A DNA stretch of 64,000 bases, from positions 1-64,000 of the forward strand of contig QVRM01007011.1 of NCBI GenBank assembly GCA_003439945.1. Direction: 5' to 3'. Under the pieces are notes generated by a model. The model was not told where the DNA came from, ran no database searches, and was given only the letters and a program-made list of their open reading frames with translations. The translations under genes were made by a program, and so were the position numbers. This stretch comes from Dermanyssus gallinae. Its lineage: Eukaryota > Arthropoda > Arachnida > Mesostigmata > Dermanyssidae. The first letter of the stretch is position 1. Every line of letters starts with the position of its first letter. Shown here one piece after another: positions 35,601-47,427 of the stretch.

Positions 35601-37514
35601 ACCTGACCGCTTCAATCTTTCCAGGCTCGTTCAGGAACCGCAACGGTTGCACGAAGAGCATTCGGCGCTGGTGAATGAAACGCAGGAGTTGGCGTTCAAC
35701 AACTACAAGACGTTCGTGCAGACCGCGAACTGTGGCCGAGATATCCGCCTGCAAATGGTCGCTGTCAGCCAGCGATTAGAGTCGTTACGGCGCAAACTGC
35801 CCACGTGCGTGACCGGCTGCGAGGAGCTGGCAAACACCTGCGAGGACATTACGGGCCGATGGAAGCTCACTTCACAAACGCTCACCAGACACAAGCGGCT
35901 CGTCGAGATTCTCGAGATTCCGCAGCTGATGGAGACCTGCGTGAAGAACGGCAACTTCGACGAGGCGCTCGAGCTCGCCGCACACGTCAAGCGGCTGGAG
36001 CGGCGGCACGGTCACATCCCGTTGGTGGCCACCATCGGCCGGGAGGTTCGGCATCAGCAGGCGCTCATGCAGAGCCACCTGCTGTCGCAGCTCCGCGGTC
36101 CCGTGCAGCTGCCGGCGTGTCTACGCCTGATCGGCCACCTGCGCCGGATGGAAATGCACTCGACGCACGAGCTCAAGGTGCGCTTTCTCGAAACGCGCGG
36201 CGCCTGGTTCGACTCGCTGCTGGCGCAGTCCGACGCGGCTGTCTCGGCAGCGGCCGGATCGCCGAGTTCGCAGCCGCAGGACGCCTACTCGAGGCTGAGT
36301 CGCCTGCTCGAGCTGTATCGGGTGCATCTGTTCGACCTAATCACGCAGTACAAGGCCATCTTTCCTGTCGGTCAGGCGGGCTCCACCGACGACGGTGCTG
36401 CTGGTGGTGGTAGTTGTGGTAGCGGCGCCGACGAAGACGTCTGTCTCTTTCAGGGCTGGCTGGTGGCCAAAATCGAGAACCTACTGCGTCGCGTACGCGA
36501 GAGCCTCAGCGCGGACCCCGAGTGCCGGCTCGACGCGCTCGTCTCGCAGTGCATGTACGCCGGACTGTCGTTTAGCCGTGTCGGCGCCGACTTTCGACCG
36601 CTGCTGACGCCCATCTTCGAAGAGGCGCTGACGACTCGCTGTCACGCCCACCTGTCACGCGTCTACCCGCAGTGCCTGCAGATGTTGCAGCAGCTTGACC
36701 TCACGAGCGGCGTCGTCGTCGACGACGACAACGCCACCACGCCACCACTACCACCACCGCTGCCACCAGCACTGTCGAGCCGGAATCCCTATCCGCCGAT
36801 TCGTCGGTGACGAACGCTCCCCCGAACCTCCTCGCTGTGCCCCCTCTCGCGGTCTACTGTAATGCGCTTCTTGCGGTATTCAACGAGTTGCGTGTCTGTC
36901 CGTTGCCGGCAGCCGTTACCGATCTGGTCGCCGTCATCAGCCGTCAACTCACCAGCATAGCGGAAACGATTCGAACCTTGCACAACCCCCAGCCACAGAT
37001 TGCCAGCGCCGCAACCACCAGCACCGCCACAGCTGATGTCCCCGGTGCCGGTAGCATTGATCGGCGTGAAGACGGAATGGCCAACTCGGGGGGTCTCTGT
37101 ACTGCTGCTGCTGCTGCTGGTGGTACGCGCGAGCGAGGCTTTCAGCGTATGACGGAGATTTTCGTAGCAGATTTTGTCCCGTTTGTGGCTCGGACATTCG
37201 AAACGCTCCTGCCGACAGCTACGGTCGCCCGTCTAGTCGGGTGCTCACTGCCGCAGGCTGAACGGCTGACAGGTTGTCGAATCGACGTCGCCGAGGTGAC
37301 CAAAACGTTGTCCGAATTCGTCTTTCAGGACGAGGCTTCGGTCGACAGCAGCCTCAATGATGGTGATCCGAGTTCCTCCTTAGAGCGCGCCGAGCCAGAC
37401 AAGACTTCGGGGAATGTTGTCCCTCAAGATAGTGCCGCTGTCGAGTCCGCTCTTTCCGAGGCGCTAGTCGAAACTGAGAGTCCGACTGTAGACGGACAGG
37501 ACGAACAGCACTGA
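32358..37514 (+). CDS. COG8: COG complex subunit 8 (Golgi tethering), with internal frame break
   Basis: Conserved oligomeric Golgi subunit 8 (Dor1-like family), part of the COG tether for retrograde vesicles at the Golgi. Exon 1, 32358-32587, starts M-V-T-L-S-S; an alternative start is ATG 32400. It ends in phase 2 with E-E-Y-I-N-E-L-S-G-M-E-L-H. Exon 2 begins at 35625 and restores the frame with R-L-V-Q-E-P-Q-R-L. Family landmarks are N-N-Y-K-T-F-V-Q-T-A-N-C, E-I-L-E-I-P-Q-L-M-E-T-C, L-E-L-A-A-H-V-K-R-L, L-P-A-C-L-R-L-I-G-H-L-R-R-M and H-L-F-D-L-I-T-Q-Y-K. At about 36740-36800, in an ACC-rich stretch, this frame runs to a stop at 36808. The C-terminal part (P-P-L-A-V-Y-C-N-A-L-L-A-V-F-N-E-L-R, F-V-A-D-F-V-P-F-V) continues in another frame to 37514. 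Total about 700 residues against roughly 610 in human. Intron 1 holds a TA tract and a mariner. Confidence 0.9.
32594..32653. repeat. (TA)n microsatellite just inside COG8 intron 1
   Basis: About 60 bases of TA starting 7 bases after the proposed exon 1 donor (GTTTGC), so the donor context is nearly all microsatellite. Confidence 0.9.
33812..35138 (-). mobile_element. Near-complete mariner transposon, transposase frameshifted
   Basis: A 1327-bp element flanked by TA (33810-33811 and 35139-35140), with terminal inverted repeats identical over about 32 bp that begin CGAGGTGTGTTCAAAAAGTA. The minus-strand transposase starts M-D-Q-R-T-C-I-K-F near 34934. A homeodomain-like N-terminus follows (A-F-R-M-L, V-Y-R-W-Y-K-M-F, G-R-E-D-V-N-D-E-E-R-A-G-R-P). 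The catalytic triad appears as I-T-G-D-E-S-W, H-H-D-N-T-P-A-H and Y-S-P-D-L-A-P-C-D-F, the DD34D mariner signature. Two frame changes, near 34700-34740 and near 34490, break the ORF, so it cannot make full transposase as written. Perfect terminal repeats imply a young insertion. It lies in COG8 intron 1, opposite to the gene. Confidence 0.95.
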
Positions 37515-37612
37515 TCGGTACGATTGGGTCATCCGGTTGCTGTGCAATGTTAGCTTTGGTTCGTGGTTGACGCGACAGAGTGATGGTGAAATCATTACCT
37601 AAAGTTGAGGTT

Positions 37613-37618
37613 AATAAA
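37613..37618 (+). promoter_or_regulatory. Likely COG8 polyadenylation signal
   Basis: AATAAA 99 bases after the COG8 stop codon, the first canonical hexamer downstream. Confidence 0.6.
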
Positions 37619-37814
37619 CGAGTGGTCCGTTATTGTTGACGATTGCGCGAAGGTCATTGTACCCGTTTGAGAACTCGTACTCGTATTCAAAGACTTTTCA
37701 TGGTAATCAACCGTCCGTAACGCTTTGCAGTGTTCTGTTTTAGATATTGTATAATGGCAGCGTCCGAACAAAATACAACTAAGCCTTAATTGTTGCCAAA
37801 GGCTCACCAAAGAG

Positions 37815-37815
<1 letters not shown>

Positions 37816-37860
<45 letters not shown>
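37816..37860. repeat. (TA)n microsatellite
   Basis: About 45 bases of TA downstream of COG8. Confidence 0.9.
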
Positions 37861-37865
<5 letters not shown>

Positions 37866-38299
37866 CGCCGTCATCGTCTCGATTTTAAGTAGAACAAAAG
37901 TAAGGTTTTGCTCAATCTGCTCAGAATTGCAGCGCCTAGACAGTAGATAAATATTCATAGACGCATCGAAAGGGATTGAGTTTCCAAGGCAACGTAGGGA
38001 CAAACTTTGTTCAGAAATACTTAACGATTTACTTATTTATTGAACCGGCATAACTTGCGCCAGAATATATCGGTTGGTAGTAATATCAGCTTCTGCTCAC
38101 CTAATATAGTGAAGGGTTGTTTCTAAAAAATGAAAAAAGCTTTAAAAAGTAGCAAGCAACGTAACAATAATAGCGTCAAAAGTGTTATGAATATCGTCAT
38201 CAACAGATTCCACTGAATCACTGGATTCACTGAATTATTTATTATACAATGATATACAACTTAGTACTTAAAATTTAGATATACAATTTGTGTACTTCA

Positions 38300-38790
38300 C
38301 ACTTGAAGGTGATTTTATAAAGATACGTCTTTTCCACCTTCGTCAGCTTTCAAGGTATTTTCTGAGGCCTTGAAGATTACGCCTGAGTAGCGCGTCACAT
38401 ATGCTTCAAAAGCATTAAATACACTGCTGAATCCTTTATCACTCCGAGGCGGGTAATCCGCCTTGCATGTTATGTTTGCCTTGAGGACAACATCATTACG
38501 CGTTCGGTGTATTATAGGTTGACCAAAGTAGTTACACCCAAATATTTTATCAAACTCACTGGTCTTAGTGCATGCTCTCCAATAGTATATTTCTGTTTCG
38601 CATTTCTATGATGATCAGAATAGAATACTGCACACTTGTCAATTACGTCAATTCCGTCAACTCTAGAGATATCTACATATATAAAATCGGTTAATTGCTT
38701 CGCGCAAGTTTCGTCCTTCTTCAGGTTTCTGATCGGCCGTTCTGTAACTGTTTTAAAACGCACCGTATCTGGAAAGTAATATTTGAGCGC
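38300..38790 (-). mobile_element. LINE reverse-transcriptase fragment (thumb region)
   Basis: A minus-strand frame at 38763-38512 contains V-I-D-K-C-A-V-F-Y-S-D, Y-T-I-G-E-H-A-L-R-P-V-S and L-I-K-Y-L-G-V-T. This resembles the segment after the reverse-transcriptase active site in Jockey/CR1-like elements, where D-K-C-x-V and K-Y-L-G-V are typical. The rest of the ORF and the Y-A-D-D block are not visible, so this is a decayed piece. Confidence 0.55.
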
Positions 38791-38799
38791 ATTTATATA

Positions 38800-40300
38800 T
38801 ATAAAATGAACATGAGTGGTCCTTGAGGGCCCTCTGAACTTGGAGATTCATTTGAATATGCGTCATTGACAGAGACCTTAAACGTCTACACAACTATAAA
38901 GTCGCCAATTCACGTCATCAGCCTGTGGCCAACTCCACAACTCCAGTTAGACAATATATTAAGTGACTTGGCGTGAGTTACTGTTTCATGAGAGGATTGA
39001 AAGAATTACATTGCATCAAAGAATTCCGATGGTTGAATAAACTCCGCTCAGTCAAACTGCGGTTCCAGAAGTTGAAATGTAGACTTTTTTTCCAGGGTAA
39101 TAGGTAAACTATTCACCGGTTGTTAGCTTTTGTTAATTTGCATTGTTAAAAATGGCAGCAGAGTTCACACTTTTCAGTAGTACGTGCAGTACAACGGTGA
39201 AACACATCGGTCTGTTGCTCTTATGATTGGAGTGGGAACCTCTTTGTGTGATTGGAAATCTTCTAACAATCGCATAAACACTAGATAGCCTTGAAGGAGG
39301 TCGTTCACAATCCGCTAGCTTGACCGAAGGGAGGCTTCTTTGCGTAACTTAATAACGCGTGTAAGCGTCAAATAATTCTCAAACATGTTACGTGCAACGC
39401 TACTGCCATGTAAACTCGATCGTTCAGTATGTCTGCAAACAAACTGACATAAAAGATCCACTTGCATCCGAATTGTCCGAGGATCATTTCATCTTTAATC
39501 GAACAGAAAAAGCCGAAGTGCTTGAGACTGTTGTTGCTCAAATGTACCCCTCAGTCAACTAGCCGAGGTTAACGATGAGCCGATTAATAATCCTAGTAGG
39601 TGCTCTGCTGCTTAAAAAGTGATATTTCTGTTTAACCCATTATTGACTTTACATAACGCCTGTAGTTTATAACGATGTGGCAAGAAATTGCTAAACAGTT
39701 TATCATTTACATTTTGTTTTAAGCAAGGCATCGAGGCTTAGTGCGACCTGTTGCGACCATTGTCAACCTGTTGTTGTTGTTGTTACGTGAGTTGCTCCAG
39801 TGACGATCACAGTACAAACCTGAGAATAATAATGCAAATGTATTATCATTACTATTACTACTACTGCTGATTTTTGATGTATTACTATCAATCATAATTT
39901 TCCTACAAATACTATCATATATATTCTTATTATTCGTTGATTCGTATTTGTTCTCTTCTCATTATATAATAGCTTTCTACAGCAGCATATCAAGCCATAG
40001 CGCGACCGAACTAACAGCGACTGATTGGTGGTTAACCCGGCCGGTGGATCGCGGGCGGGCCGTGTTTTCGGCTGACGTTTGCGGTGAAGCCCGCCAGATG
40101 GCGCCACGCTCGCGCACCCCCAACCAACAGCATTCATCAACGACGACGACAACAGCGGCGGCAGCGGCAGCATCCTCCCTAATAACAATCAATAGCATCA
40201 CCCCCGTCGTCGTCGTCATCATCATCATCATCAACAACATCATCATCCGTACCATAACCATCAGCAATACAGCTACATCACCTTTATCCCCATAACCATA
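38800..40300. other. No recognisable gene
   Basis: AT-rich sequence with short frames only. ATT/ACT-rich patches lie at 39825-39880 and a CAT/CAA-rich patch at 40140-40260. Nothing is assignable. Confidence 0.5.
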
Positions 40301-41384
40301 ATGTGGTAGTGTTGACTAGTGAGTAAGACGACGAGTAAGCGCTAGCCGCCGCCACCGCCACCGCCACAGTGACCGCGGTAACGGCAGCGCCGCCGGTAGC
40401 GTAGCGGTGCAGAAGGTGCGGCGGCTATGGCGGCCGCAGCGGCTAAATCATCTCTCACTTGTCGTAGTAGTTAGTAGTCGTGTTGGGAGCAGAGCGGTAG
40501 CGGCAGCAGGAATAGTCAGTCATCCGAGTACAGCAGCAGCAACTAGTAGCAGCAGCAGCAGCAGCAGCAGTAGTAACCTCCGTTGCCGCCGCAGCCGCAG
40601 TTTCTATTCTTTCTGTGTTTTGTTGTTCCAGTTGTTCTGTCCAATCGCTTAGTGTTGGTTAGCCGATACAGACAGACAGATAGATATATAGGTAGGTAGA
40701 TAGATAGATATAGAAAGAGCAATAGGGAAAGCGAGGGAGAGAGAGAGAGAGACAGGGGGGCTGAAAATCAGAGAGAGATATAGAGACAGCGCGACAGAGT
40801 GTAGGACAGAGCGCGTCTGTACAGTGCCGTCGTAGAGTGCCTCGTCCTCCACCCCCTGACGCCCCTCCTAGCCGCCCCTCACGCACGAATCTTCCTCGTT
40901 CATAAAACGCACGAATATCTATCTTCCTTCCTTCCTTCGTTCATAGATCAATAGGCCCTCCTCAGCCAGCCTTCATCGGGCCGATTCCTCACTATATACT
41001 CAGAGCATCGTCTTCATCATCAGAGTAGCAACACACCTTCGCCACCACCACTGGCCACCATCATTCAGCTATCGACCGGCCTGTTCTGTCCTGTCCTGTC
41101 CTGTACTCCGCCGGCCCTTCGAGTAGTCTGAGCGTGGTATTGTTGTGTGTGCGAACGTGTGTTCCGGTGTGATCAATCGTTTGTTTGTTTCTCTGTTGTT
41201 TGGTGGTTAGTTAGTTTGAGTGCAGCGTTTGCTAAAAACGACGGCCGTGTCCGGCTGGGCGTTAAGTGAAATGGCCCGGCTCTAGGTAGTCCTTTTGTTT
41301 TTGGTGATTTTTTTTTGTGTTTGCTACTGCTGTGGTTGCTGCTGATTCTGCTGCTACTGCTGCTGCTTCGATCGAGCCAGACAA
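40300..41384 (+). other. Candidate promoter and non-coding first exon
   Basis: GC- and CCG/CAG-rich sequence with CT/GA tracts, unlike the AT-rich flank, ending at a strong donor (ACAA|GTAAGT after 41384). No long unique ORF is present. The exon carrying the HMG20-like start codon (49782) has an acceptor just before it, so an upstream non-coding exon is needed, and this is a candidate. The link is inferred from position only. Confidence 0.3.
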
Positions 41385-41923
41385 GTAAGTTGGATTGACT
41401 AATTGACTGATTGACTGAGTGAATGAATGAATGAATGAAGGACGGATGGTCGGATAAAAACCACGGACAGACGACGAACGACGGGTCTTTCCAATTGATT
41501 AATTAATTGATTGATTGATTGATGGGTTGTTTGGTTGGTAGATAGTCTCTCGACTCGCCGGCTGACTGGAATCGCAGCCAGTCGCCGCCGACTCGTAGCT
41601 ATGGAAGAGCAAAGAGGTGGAGGGGTCGATTTTTTCTATCGGCAGCAGGTACAAGTATCGTCGACGTCCGATTGTCTCGATTCTCCTCTGCGGCGATGCC
41701 GACACTTTTTTCTTCTGCTGCAGCTGATCTATTGTTACTGCTCCTGCTGCTGCTGGAGTTGGGGTTGATCTGTTGAAGCTATTGTCTGTTATCTGAATTC
41801 TGTCCGTTCTGTTCTTTTTATGTTTTTCGATTTTCTCTCTTTCACTCCCGCGTTCTAACATTCGCTAACCTGTTTTGAATGATCTCTCTGATCACTATAT
41901 CTGCTCTCTGTATGGGTACACTT

Positions 41924-41929
<6 letters not shown>

Positions 41930-41973
<44 letters not shown>
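41930..41973. repeat. (TA)n microsatellite
   Basis: About 44 bases of TA followed by CACACATATGTACATACACA. Confidence 0.9.
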
Positions 41974-41982
<9 letters not shown>

Positions 41983-42424
41983 GTACATACACAAACCCAG
42001 GTCTAGACGCTATCATTGGAGGTTATTGGGATTGGCTTTTCTTTGAGTGCCTGTTTTTGATGAGTATTCATTCGATTTTCTGTCTGTTTGTCTGTCTGAT
42101 CTGACGGTTGTTGTGGTGTCTATTGCAGTCGGCGTGACGTATCGATGAATAAATACCCCGCACTATCGGAATAATCGCATCAAAACGCGTCTTCTTACTG
42201 CTGCCGCTGCCGCCGCTCTCTGGGTATGTAAGAGTGAGTCTGTGTGTGAGCGTTTGTTTATCAGCGCAGGTGTTTGTTTATTGGCTTCGCCTGCCCTCGC
42301 TCTTTAATGTTTGTTATCGTCATCTCTCCCTGCCGCTCTCTTTCCGGCAGCATGAAATTTCGTTTTATCTCGATCATCATCGATGTGTTTGCCTAACGTG
42401 ATGATTTTTCCTGTCGTGTTGTTG

Positions 42425-42720
42425 CTGTGGTAGTAGGTATTGTGTTTATTGTCGTTGTTGTTGTTCTTGTTACGGCTGCTGTTGCATTTGTTGTTGTCGT
42501 TGTTGCTATTGTTGTTGTTGTTGTAGCTGCTGTTCTTGTGGACGCCTGTGATCACAAAATCAATTTGCAGAGTATTGTAAATGTACAAGAAGAAAGCAAC
42601 GAGAACCAAGCAAAAGCAGCCACCGCCGACGACGACGACAGCAACAACAACAACGATAGCAACAACAACAACAACAATAGCAAGCAACAACAACAATAGC
42701 AGCAGCAACAACAACAATAC
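42425..42720. repeat. GTT array facing CAA array
   Basis: GTT-rich sequence (42425-42540) is followed, after about 45 bases of unique sequence, by CAA-rich sequence (42590-42720). The two halves could pair imperfectly as RNA. Frames here (poly-V, poly-N, poly-T) are artefacts. Confidence 0.75.
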
Positions 42721-43235
42721 GAACAACAACGCTGGCGGCATAAGCGTTATAGTGGCCAAGTGCTGCATTGCCGGCGTGTGACTGAATAAGTGTCTTCTTA
42801 TTCGTGGACTCGTGGCCGTGGCTGGTACTGTCGCTAGTGTGTGGTGCTACTGCTATAACTGCTATACATACAGCTGGTGCTCCATGAAGGCGTTCGTCTC
42901 CAACGCCGACCACCACCGAATCGAATTGGATTCATCCTCATCCTCATAATTGCCATCCCCTGATATCACCCTCACACAGCGGCAGCAGCAGCAGCAGCAG
43001 CAGTTAAGCTCCATCGCAACGCACCGATGTGGTGCACACCGAAGTGATGCTGTGATGCTGCTGCTTCGAGTGGCTACTGTTACAGGCTATATGCCTACTA
43101 ATAAATCTACGAATCTCAAGATCTCGTTCTCAACGTCTAACTCTCAACGTTCTCACGTTTGATCGTCTCCTCCGTCGATCAACACCGCAACCGCTTTGAC
43201 ATCGGCCTCGCCACTCGGCACTTCGGCGAAGGCCG

Positions 43236-43365
43236 ATGAAGACTCGTTGTTGTTGGACTGTTGTTGTCGTTGTTGTTGTTGTGGTTGTTGTTGTGGTTGT
43301 TGTTGTTGTTGTGACTGTTGTTGTCGTTGTTGTTGTTGTGGTTGTTGTTGTTGTTGTTGTTGTTC
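43236..43365. repeat. GTT/CAA array
   Basis: About 130 bases of GTT with GTG and GTC interruptions. The minus strand reads as poly-Q within a 112-codon frame (43491-43153) with a hydrophobic N-terminus. I do not regard that frame as a supported gene. Confidence 0.8.
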
Positions 43366-43754
43366 CGAAAGCAGCCACATCTTCAGCTGACCTGCCCCCA
43401 CCATCATCACCACCACCACCTGCAGATAGATACACTCAACGCACGCAGCTTGTGTGACGAAAAGAAGAAGCAGGACAATTATAATCATCATGCAATATCC
43501 TCAAGAAGAATCTTACTCTCGGCTAAACCGCGCCGGGACAGGTTGGCTGGCGGCCACGAACGACCCGATTGAATGAATGAGCAAATGAATGAATGAATGC
43601 ATTTGCGTATGCTTGCGAATGAATTAGCGACGGCCAATGGTGGTTATGGTGGTGATGGTTGTGGCTTGTGGTTGTCGTGTGTTGTGGCTATCAGATATTT
43701 GCTCCACGACGATTGGGCGGAGCGGTATCCGCCGTCGCTATCTGTCGGCAATAT

Positions 43755-43982
43755 ATTTAGTAGTAGTAGTAGTATTGAGTTGCTAAAGGTGTATGATTCC
43801 ACTACACAACATATATATTATGTATATAGTGTATTATATATATAAATTTTACCCAACCTGGGTGTATATAGTTTAGTAGTACTGTGTTGCTAAAAGTGTG
43901 TGATTCCACTACACAAAATATATATTGTATATTATATATATATATATATATATATAGTTTAGTAGTGCCGTGTTGCGTACTG
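43755..43982. repeat. Tandem duplication, about 2.3 units, with TA tracts
   Basis: A unit containing GTTGCTAAA(G/A)GTGT(A/G)TGATTCCACTACACAA occurs at about 43780-43811 and 43888-43919. Each copy is preceded by TTTAGTAGTA-like sequence and followed by TATATATT and TA repeats. A third partial unit starts at about 43958. TA tracts have expanded differently in each copy. Confidence 0.8.
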
Positions 43983-44819
43983 TTCGTGGCGGCTGTGTTA
44001 GTGATAATGATGGCGATAGTGGTGCTGGTGGTGATTTATGGTGCTTGCTAACTGGTGTAGTGTGGTATGATGAGCTGGTGGTGGTGGTGTTGCCGGCCGT
44101 GCTTGAGAAGCCTGCGTTCGTGTGCGCTGATGATGATGATGACGATAGCGCGGTGCTAGACCTCATCCTCCGAAGACTTTATACCTCATTCGAGGTAACC
44201 AACTATTCGAGGTGCCTCGGTCGTCCGGGCTGGTGTTTGCTTGACTCCGGCTGCTGCTGATGTTGCAGCTGTTGTACTACACCAATCTGTACAGCGACGA
44301 GTAGTCTTGTGTCGGTTGATTCGCTTAACCGAGTTTGAAGTCAGCGATGTTCAGCCAGGGAGCCAGCAGCAGCAGCAGCTAACCAATTGTGACAGGCAGC
44401 ACTGATTGTGAGGAGGTAATCGTTGGCGCTTGACGACAGGCCGAAACAAAGCAACAGCTCAAACAAAATCGAGAAAGAAACGCAACAAGAATCACGAAGG
44501 GACGACAAGAGACGATGCTGCTGTGGGGCTGCTATGTTGACGAAGCTAGCCTTGCATTGAAATGAATGGCGCAAGGTGACAGGTTAACGAATACAAGACA
44601 GTGAATGAAGTTAGTCTAGGCAATCGGGTCGTTCTCGTCGTCTTGGCCGTTTTCTGTTCTTCTACTTCTAATTCTTGTTCTTGTCGCCGATCGACAAGCG
44701 TAGTAGATCTTGCAGCGCTGTCGCGTCGTTGTTGCTGTGAATCGAATTTGTTGCTGTGTGGTTGCGTGACGGCGTCACGTAGGCAGCGCTCACCGACGCA
44801 CGGAGGCTACGGCGGCGAA

Positions 44820-45130
44820 CACAAACCACCAACAACAACAACAACAACAATTATAGCAGCAGCAACAACAATAATAGCAACAATAACAACAACAACAATA
44901 CCAACAACACGCTTCTGAGTGAGCGTAATTATCTACGCGCGCACAACCGTATTCGGTGTTTGTTGTGTCTCCATTTGATTCTCTCTCTCACTCGGGTTCT
45001 GTTCTCCGCCGGTCCATCGGGGAACACCGACAGGAACAGGACGCATCATCAGACGCAGAGAGACCCGAGATAGTACGAAGAAATCGAACGGCGCCCGCAA
45101 CAACAGCAACAACAACAGCAGCAGCAGCAT
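44820..45130. repeat. CAA/CAG arrays
   Basis: CAA-rich stretches at 44826-44912 and 45100-45130 with unique sequence between. No supported ORF. The whole 41.4-48.4 kb interval looks like untranslated or intronic repeat-rich DNA. Confidence 0.7.
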
Positions 45131-46055
45131 TAGTATCTACGAGTCTATGTCACTCAATCAGTCTGTCTGTCTCTCGTACCGCAACCCTGGCGCGACTACG
45201 GGCAGCAATTGAGTTTGACTTCAGGGGCTGTTGAGCTGCTGAGCTGTTGTCGTTTGAATTGTACGCTGTACAGTTACGTACAGTTGTTCTTTTGTGCCAC
45301 CATATCACCACCATTCGCTGCTCACACACCACTATCCTCTGCTCCTAAGAAAAACGCGACAAATACTTCTACTGGCGCTGTGCTGCGGCTGTTCGGAACG
45401 GAGAACGGACAATCCCTCGACGGGGACGTATTCAGCCTCCTCTACTAGCCCTGTGTGGTGAGCTGGACGAACTCGACGGCGAACGCAAATCTCGGCGCCT
45501 CAAACGAAACACGTTCGAAACTCCGCCAACGCACAGCAGTTGCGACAGAGATCTACGGGTTCTGTTTGAGAGTGCTGCAGGAAGAATTAGTTAGTGAACG
45601 ACAACGGAAAGAGACAGGGAGAGAAAATATGTATTAGAGTATTGTCAGAGTGCGTGTTAAAGAGAGATGGTGAGTGTTAGAGAGAGAGAGAGAGAGAGAG
45701 AGTTAGTATGAGCATGTGTGTCGGTGTGATACAGAGACTGTCAGTGGAGTGCTAAGGAAAAGAACAACAACAACAGAAGCACTAGACGCACGCCGCCGAT
45801 TACGGCCACGCTAACCACTGCGGCAGCCACAGAGAAAGCCAGATTAAGAAACAACAGTAGCCGAACTATTTATTATTCCATCAACAGAATTATTCATCGG
45901 CAATCGGAGATGTGCTGCCGATATCAATCAAGGAATCTGCAACAACAACAACACGGCAGATTCTTCAATTGGCGACGATCCCCAATTAATAGGCGAGCCG
46001 TATCAAGCATACGCTTTTCATTGGTGCTTGTGGTAGTGGTAGTGGTGGTACTGCG

Positions 46056-46080
46056 CTAGGCTAGGCTAGGTTAGGTTAGG
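46056..46080 (+). repeat. Short CTAGG/TTAGG tandem (telomere-like)
   Basis: Three CTAGG units are followed by two TTAGG units. TTAGG is the canonical arthropod telomere repeat. Five units is short enough to be chance or an interstitial relic. Confidence 0.6.
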
Positions 46081-46569
46081 TCGCCAACCAGCCAATTCAT
46101 AAGTCAGCCTCTAGATGGAGACGAAATGAAGAAACCTGGCCTCGCAGTCGCTACCGAGCCCCGAGAAACCGAGCCAGCATCTCTAACTAACTTATAGATA
46201 AATTGATAAACAGGCAGACAGACAGACAGATATATACATTGACCACCGGCACATAGAGACAGACGTCCGTGTGCCGCCGCACCTCACTCAATGAGTGATC
46301 GTCGACTCCCCCCTCGCTCGTCGAGGCAAACCCCCGCTAGTTGCTTACGCAGCCCCACACCCCCACATATCCACACGCACGTGGACAAGAGCGGGCGTAG
46401 GTGCTTGCGCTTGCGTCCGTACGCAGTCCTAGTGCACCACCACCAATAGTAGCTGCAGTAAAAGCAGCGCAGGAAGGGTACGCTACGCCCAATGTCGGCA
46501 GCGTGATTACTGATGGCTCTTTAGCGTGTTACTGTGACTTCTGTTGTTGTCACTGATCCACGTGCTATT

Positions 46570-46600
46570 GTATTACTACTACTGGTAGTGCTGCTGTTGT

Positions 46601-46632
<32 letters not shown>

Positions 46633-46645
46633 CTGCTGTTGTTGC

Positions 46646-46679
<34 letters not shown>

Positions 46680-46790
46680 GCTGCTGTTGCTGCTGCTGTT
46701 GTTGTAACTGCTCTTGATGCTGTTGCTGCTGCTGTTGGTGTTGTTGTTGTTACTGCTCTTGTTGTTGTTGTTGTTGCTGCTGCCAGCGCC
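46570..46790. repeat. TTG/CTG trinucleotide array
   Basis: About 220 bases of interspersed TTG and CTG triplets. Frames of poly-L, poly-C and poly-V result. A second TTG patch lies at 46872-46900 and a third at 47115-47205. Confidence 0.85.
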
Positions 46791-47133
46791 GCCGGGACGG
46801 CCTCGGCCCCAAGAATCTTATTATTGCGGCTTTTATTCCGGATATCAACTGTGTAAAGTGTGTTCGATTTGCTGTTGTTGTTGTTGTTGTTGCTGTTGTG
46901 GTCTTCGCCGTTCGCCTTGCTGCTACTAGAACGTCTACTATTTCTACTATTACTACAGATCGATTCGATTTTCGAAATGTACTACTACTGCCACCGCAGT
47001 AAACGAAATTACGAACGCGACGAACTCTGCTGTGACGACTGACTACTTATTGTTCGAACGAGCGATTATCGACCGATCGACTTGCCACCATGACCCTGAC
47101 GGTGGCCGTAGTCGCTGTTGTTCTTGTTGCTGC

Positions 47134-47167
<34 letters not shown>

Positions 47168-47303
47168 ATTACTACTGTTGTTGTTGTCGTTGCTGTTGTT
47201 GTTATATATGCATTTTATTTACCATTTCTTGTGGAATATCTTTTGAAGCAGATGCGCTCGCTGTGTAGTATCTCATACAGCGTGCTGCTGGCTTCGTATT
47301 GTT

Positions 47304-47427
47304 TACTACTATAGTTGTTGTTGTTGTTGTTGTTACTACTATAGTTGTTGTTGTTGTTACTACTATAGTTGTTGTTGTTGTTACTACTATAGTTGTTGTT
47401 GTTGTTACTACTATAGTTGTTGTTGTG
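47304..47427. repeat. 24-bp minisatellite, five units
   Basis: TACTACTATAG recurs at 47304, 47334, 47358, 47382 and 47406, each followed by TTG repeats. The last four are exactly 24 bp apart and the first is 6 bp longer, reflecting two extra TTG triplets. Confidence 0.9.

Noticed and set aside
43153..43491. 112-codon minus-strand poly-Q ORF with a hydrophobic N-terminus resembling a signal peptide
   Set aside because: Sits wholly on a GTT/CAA array, no splice or promoter support and no family resemblance. The hydrophobic start is itself low complexity.
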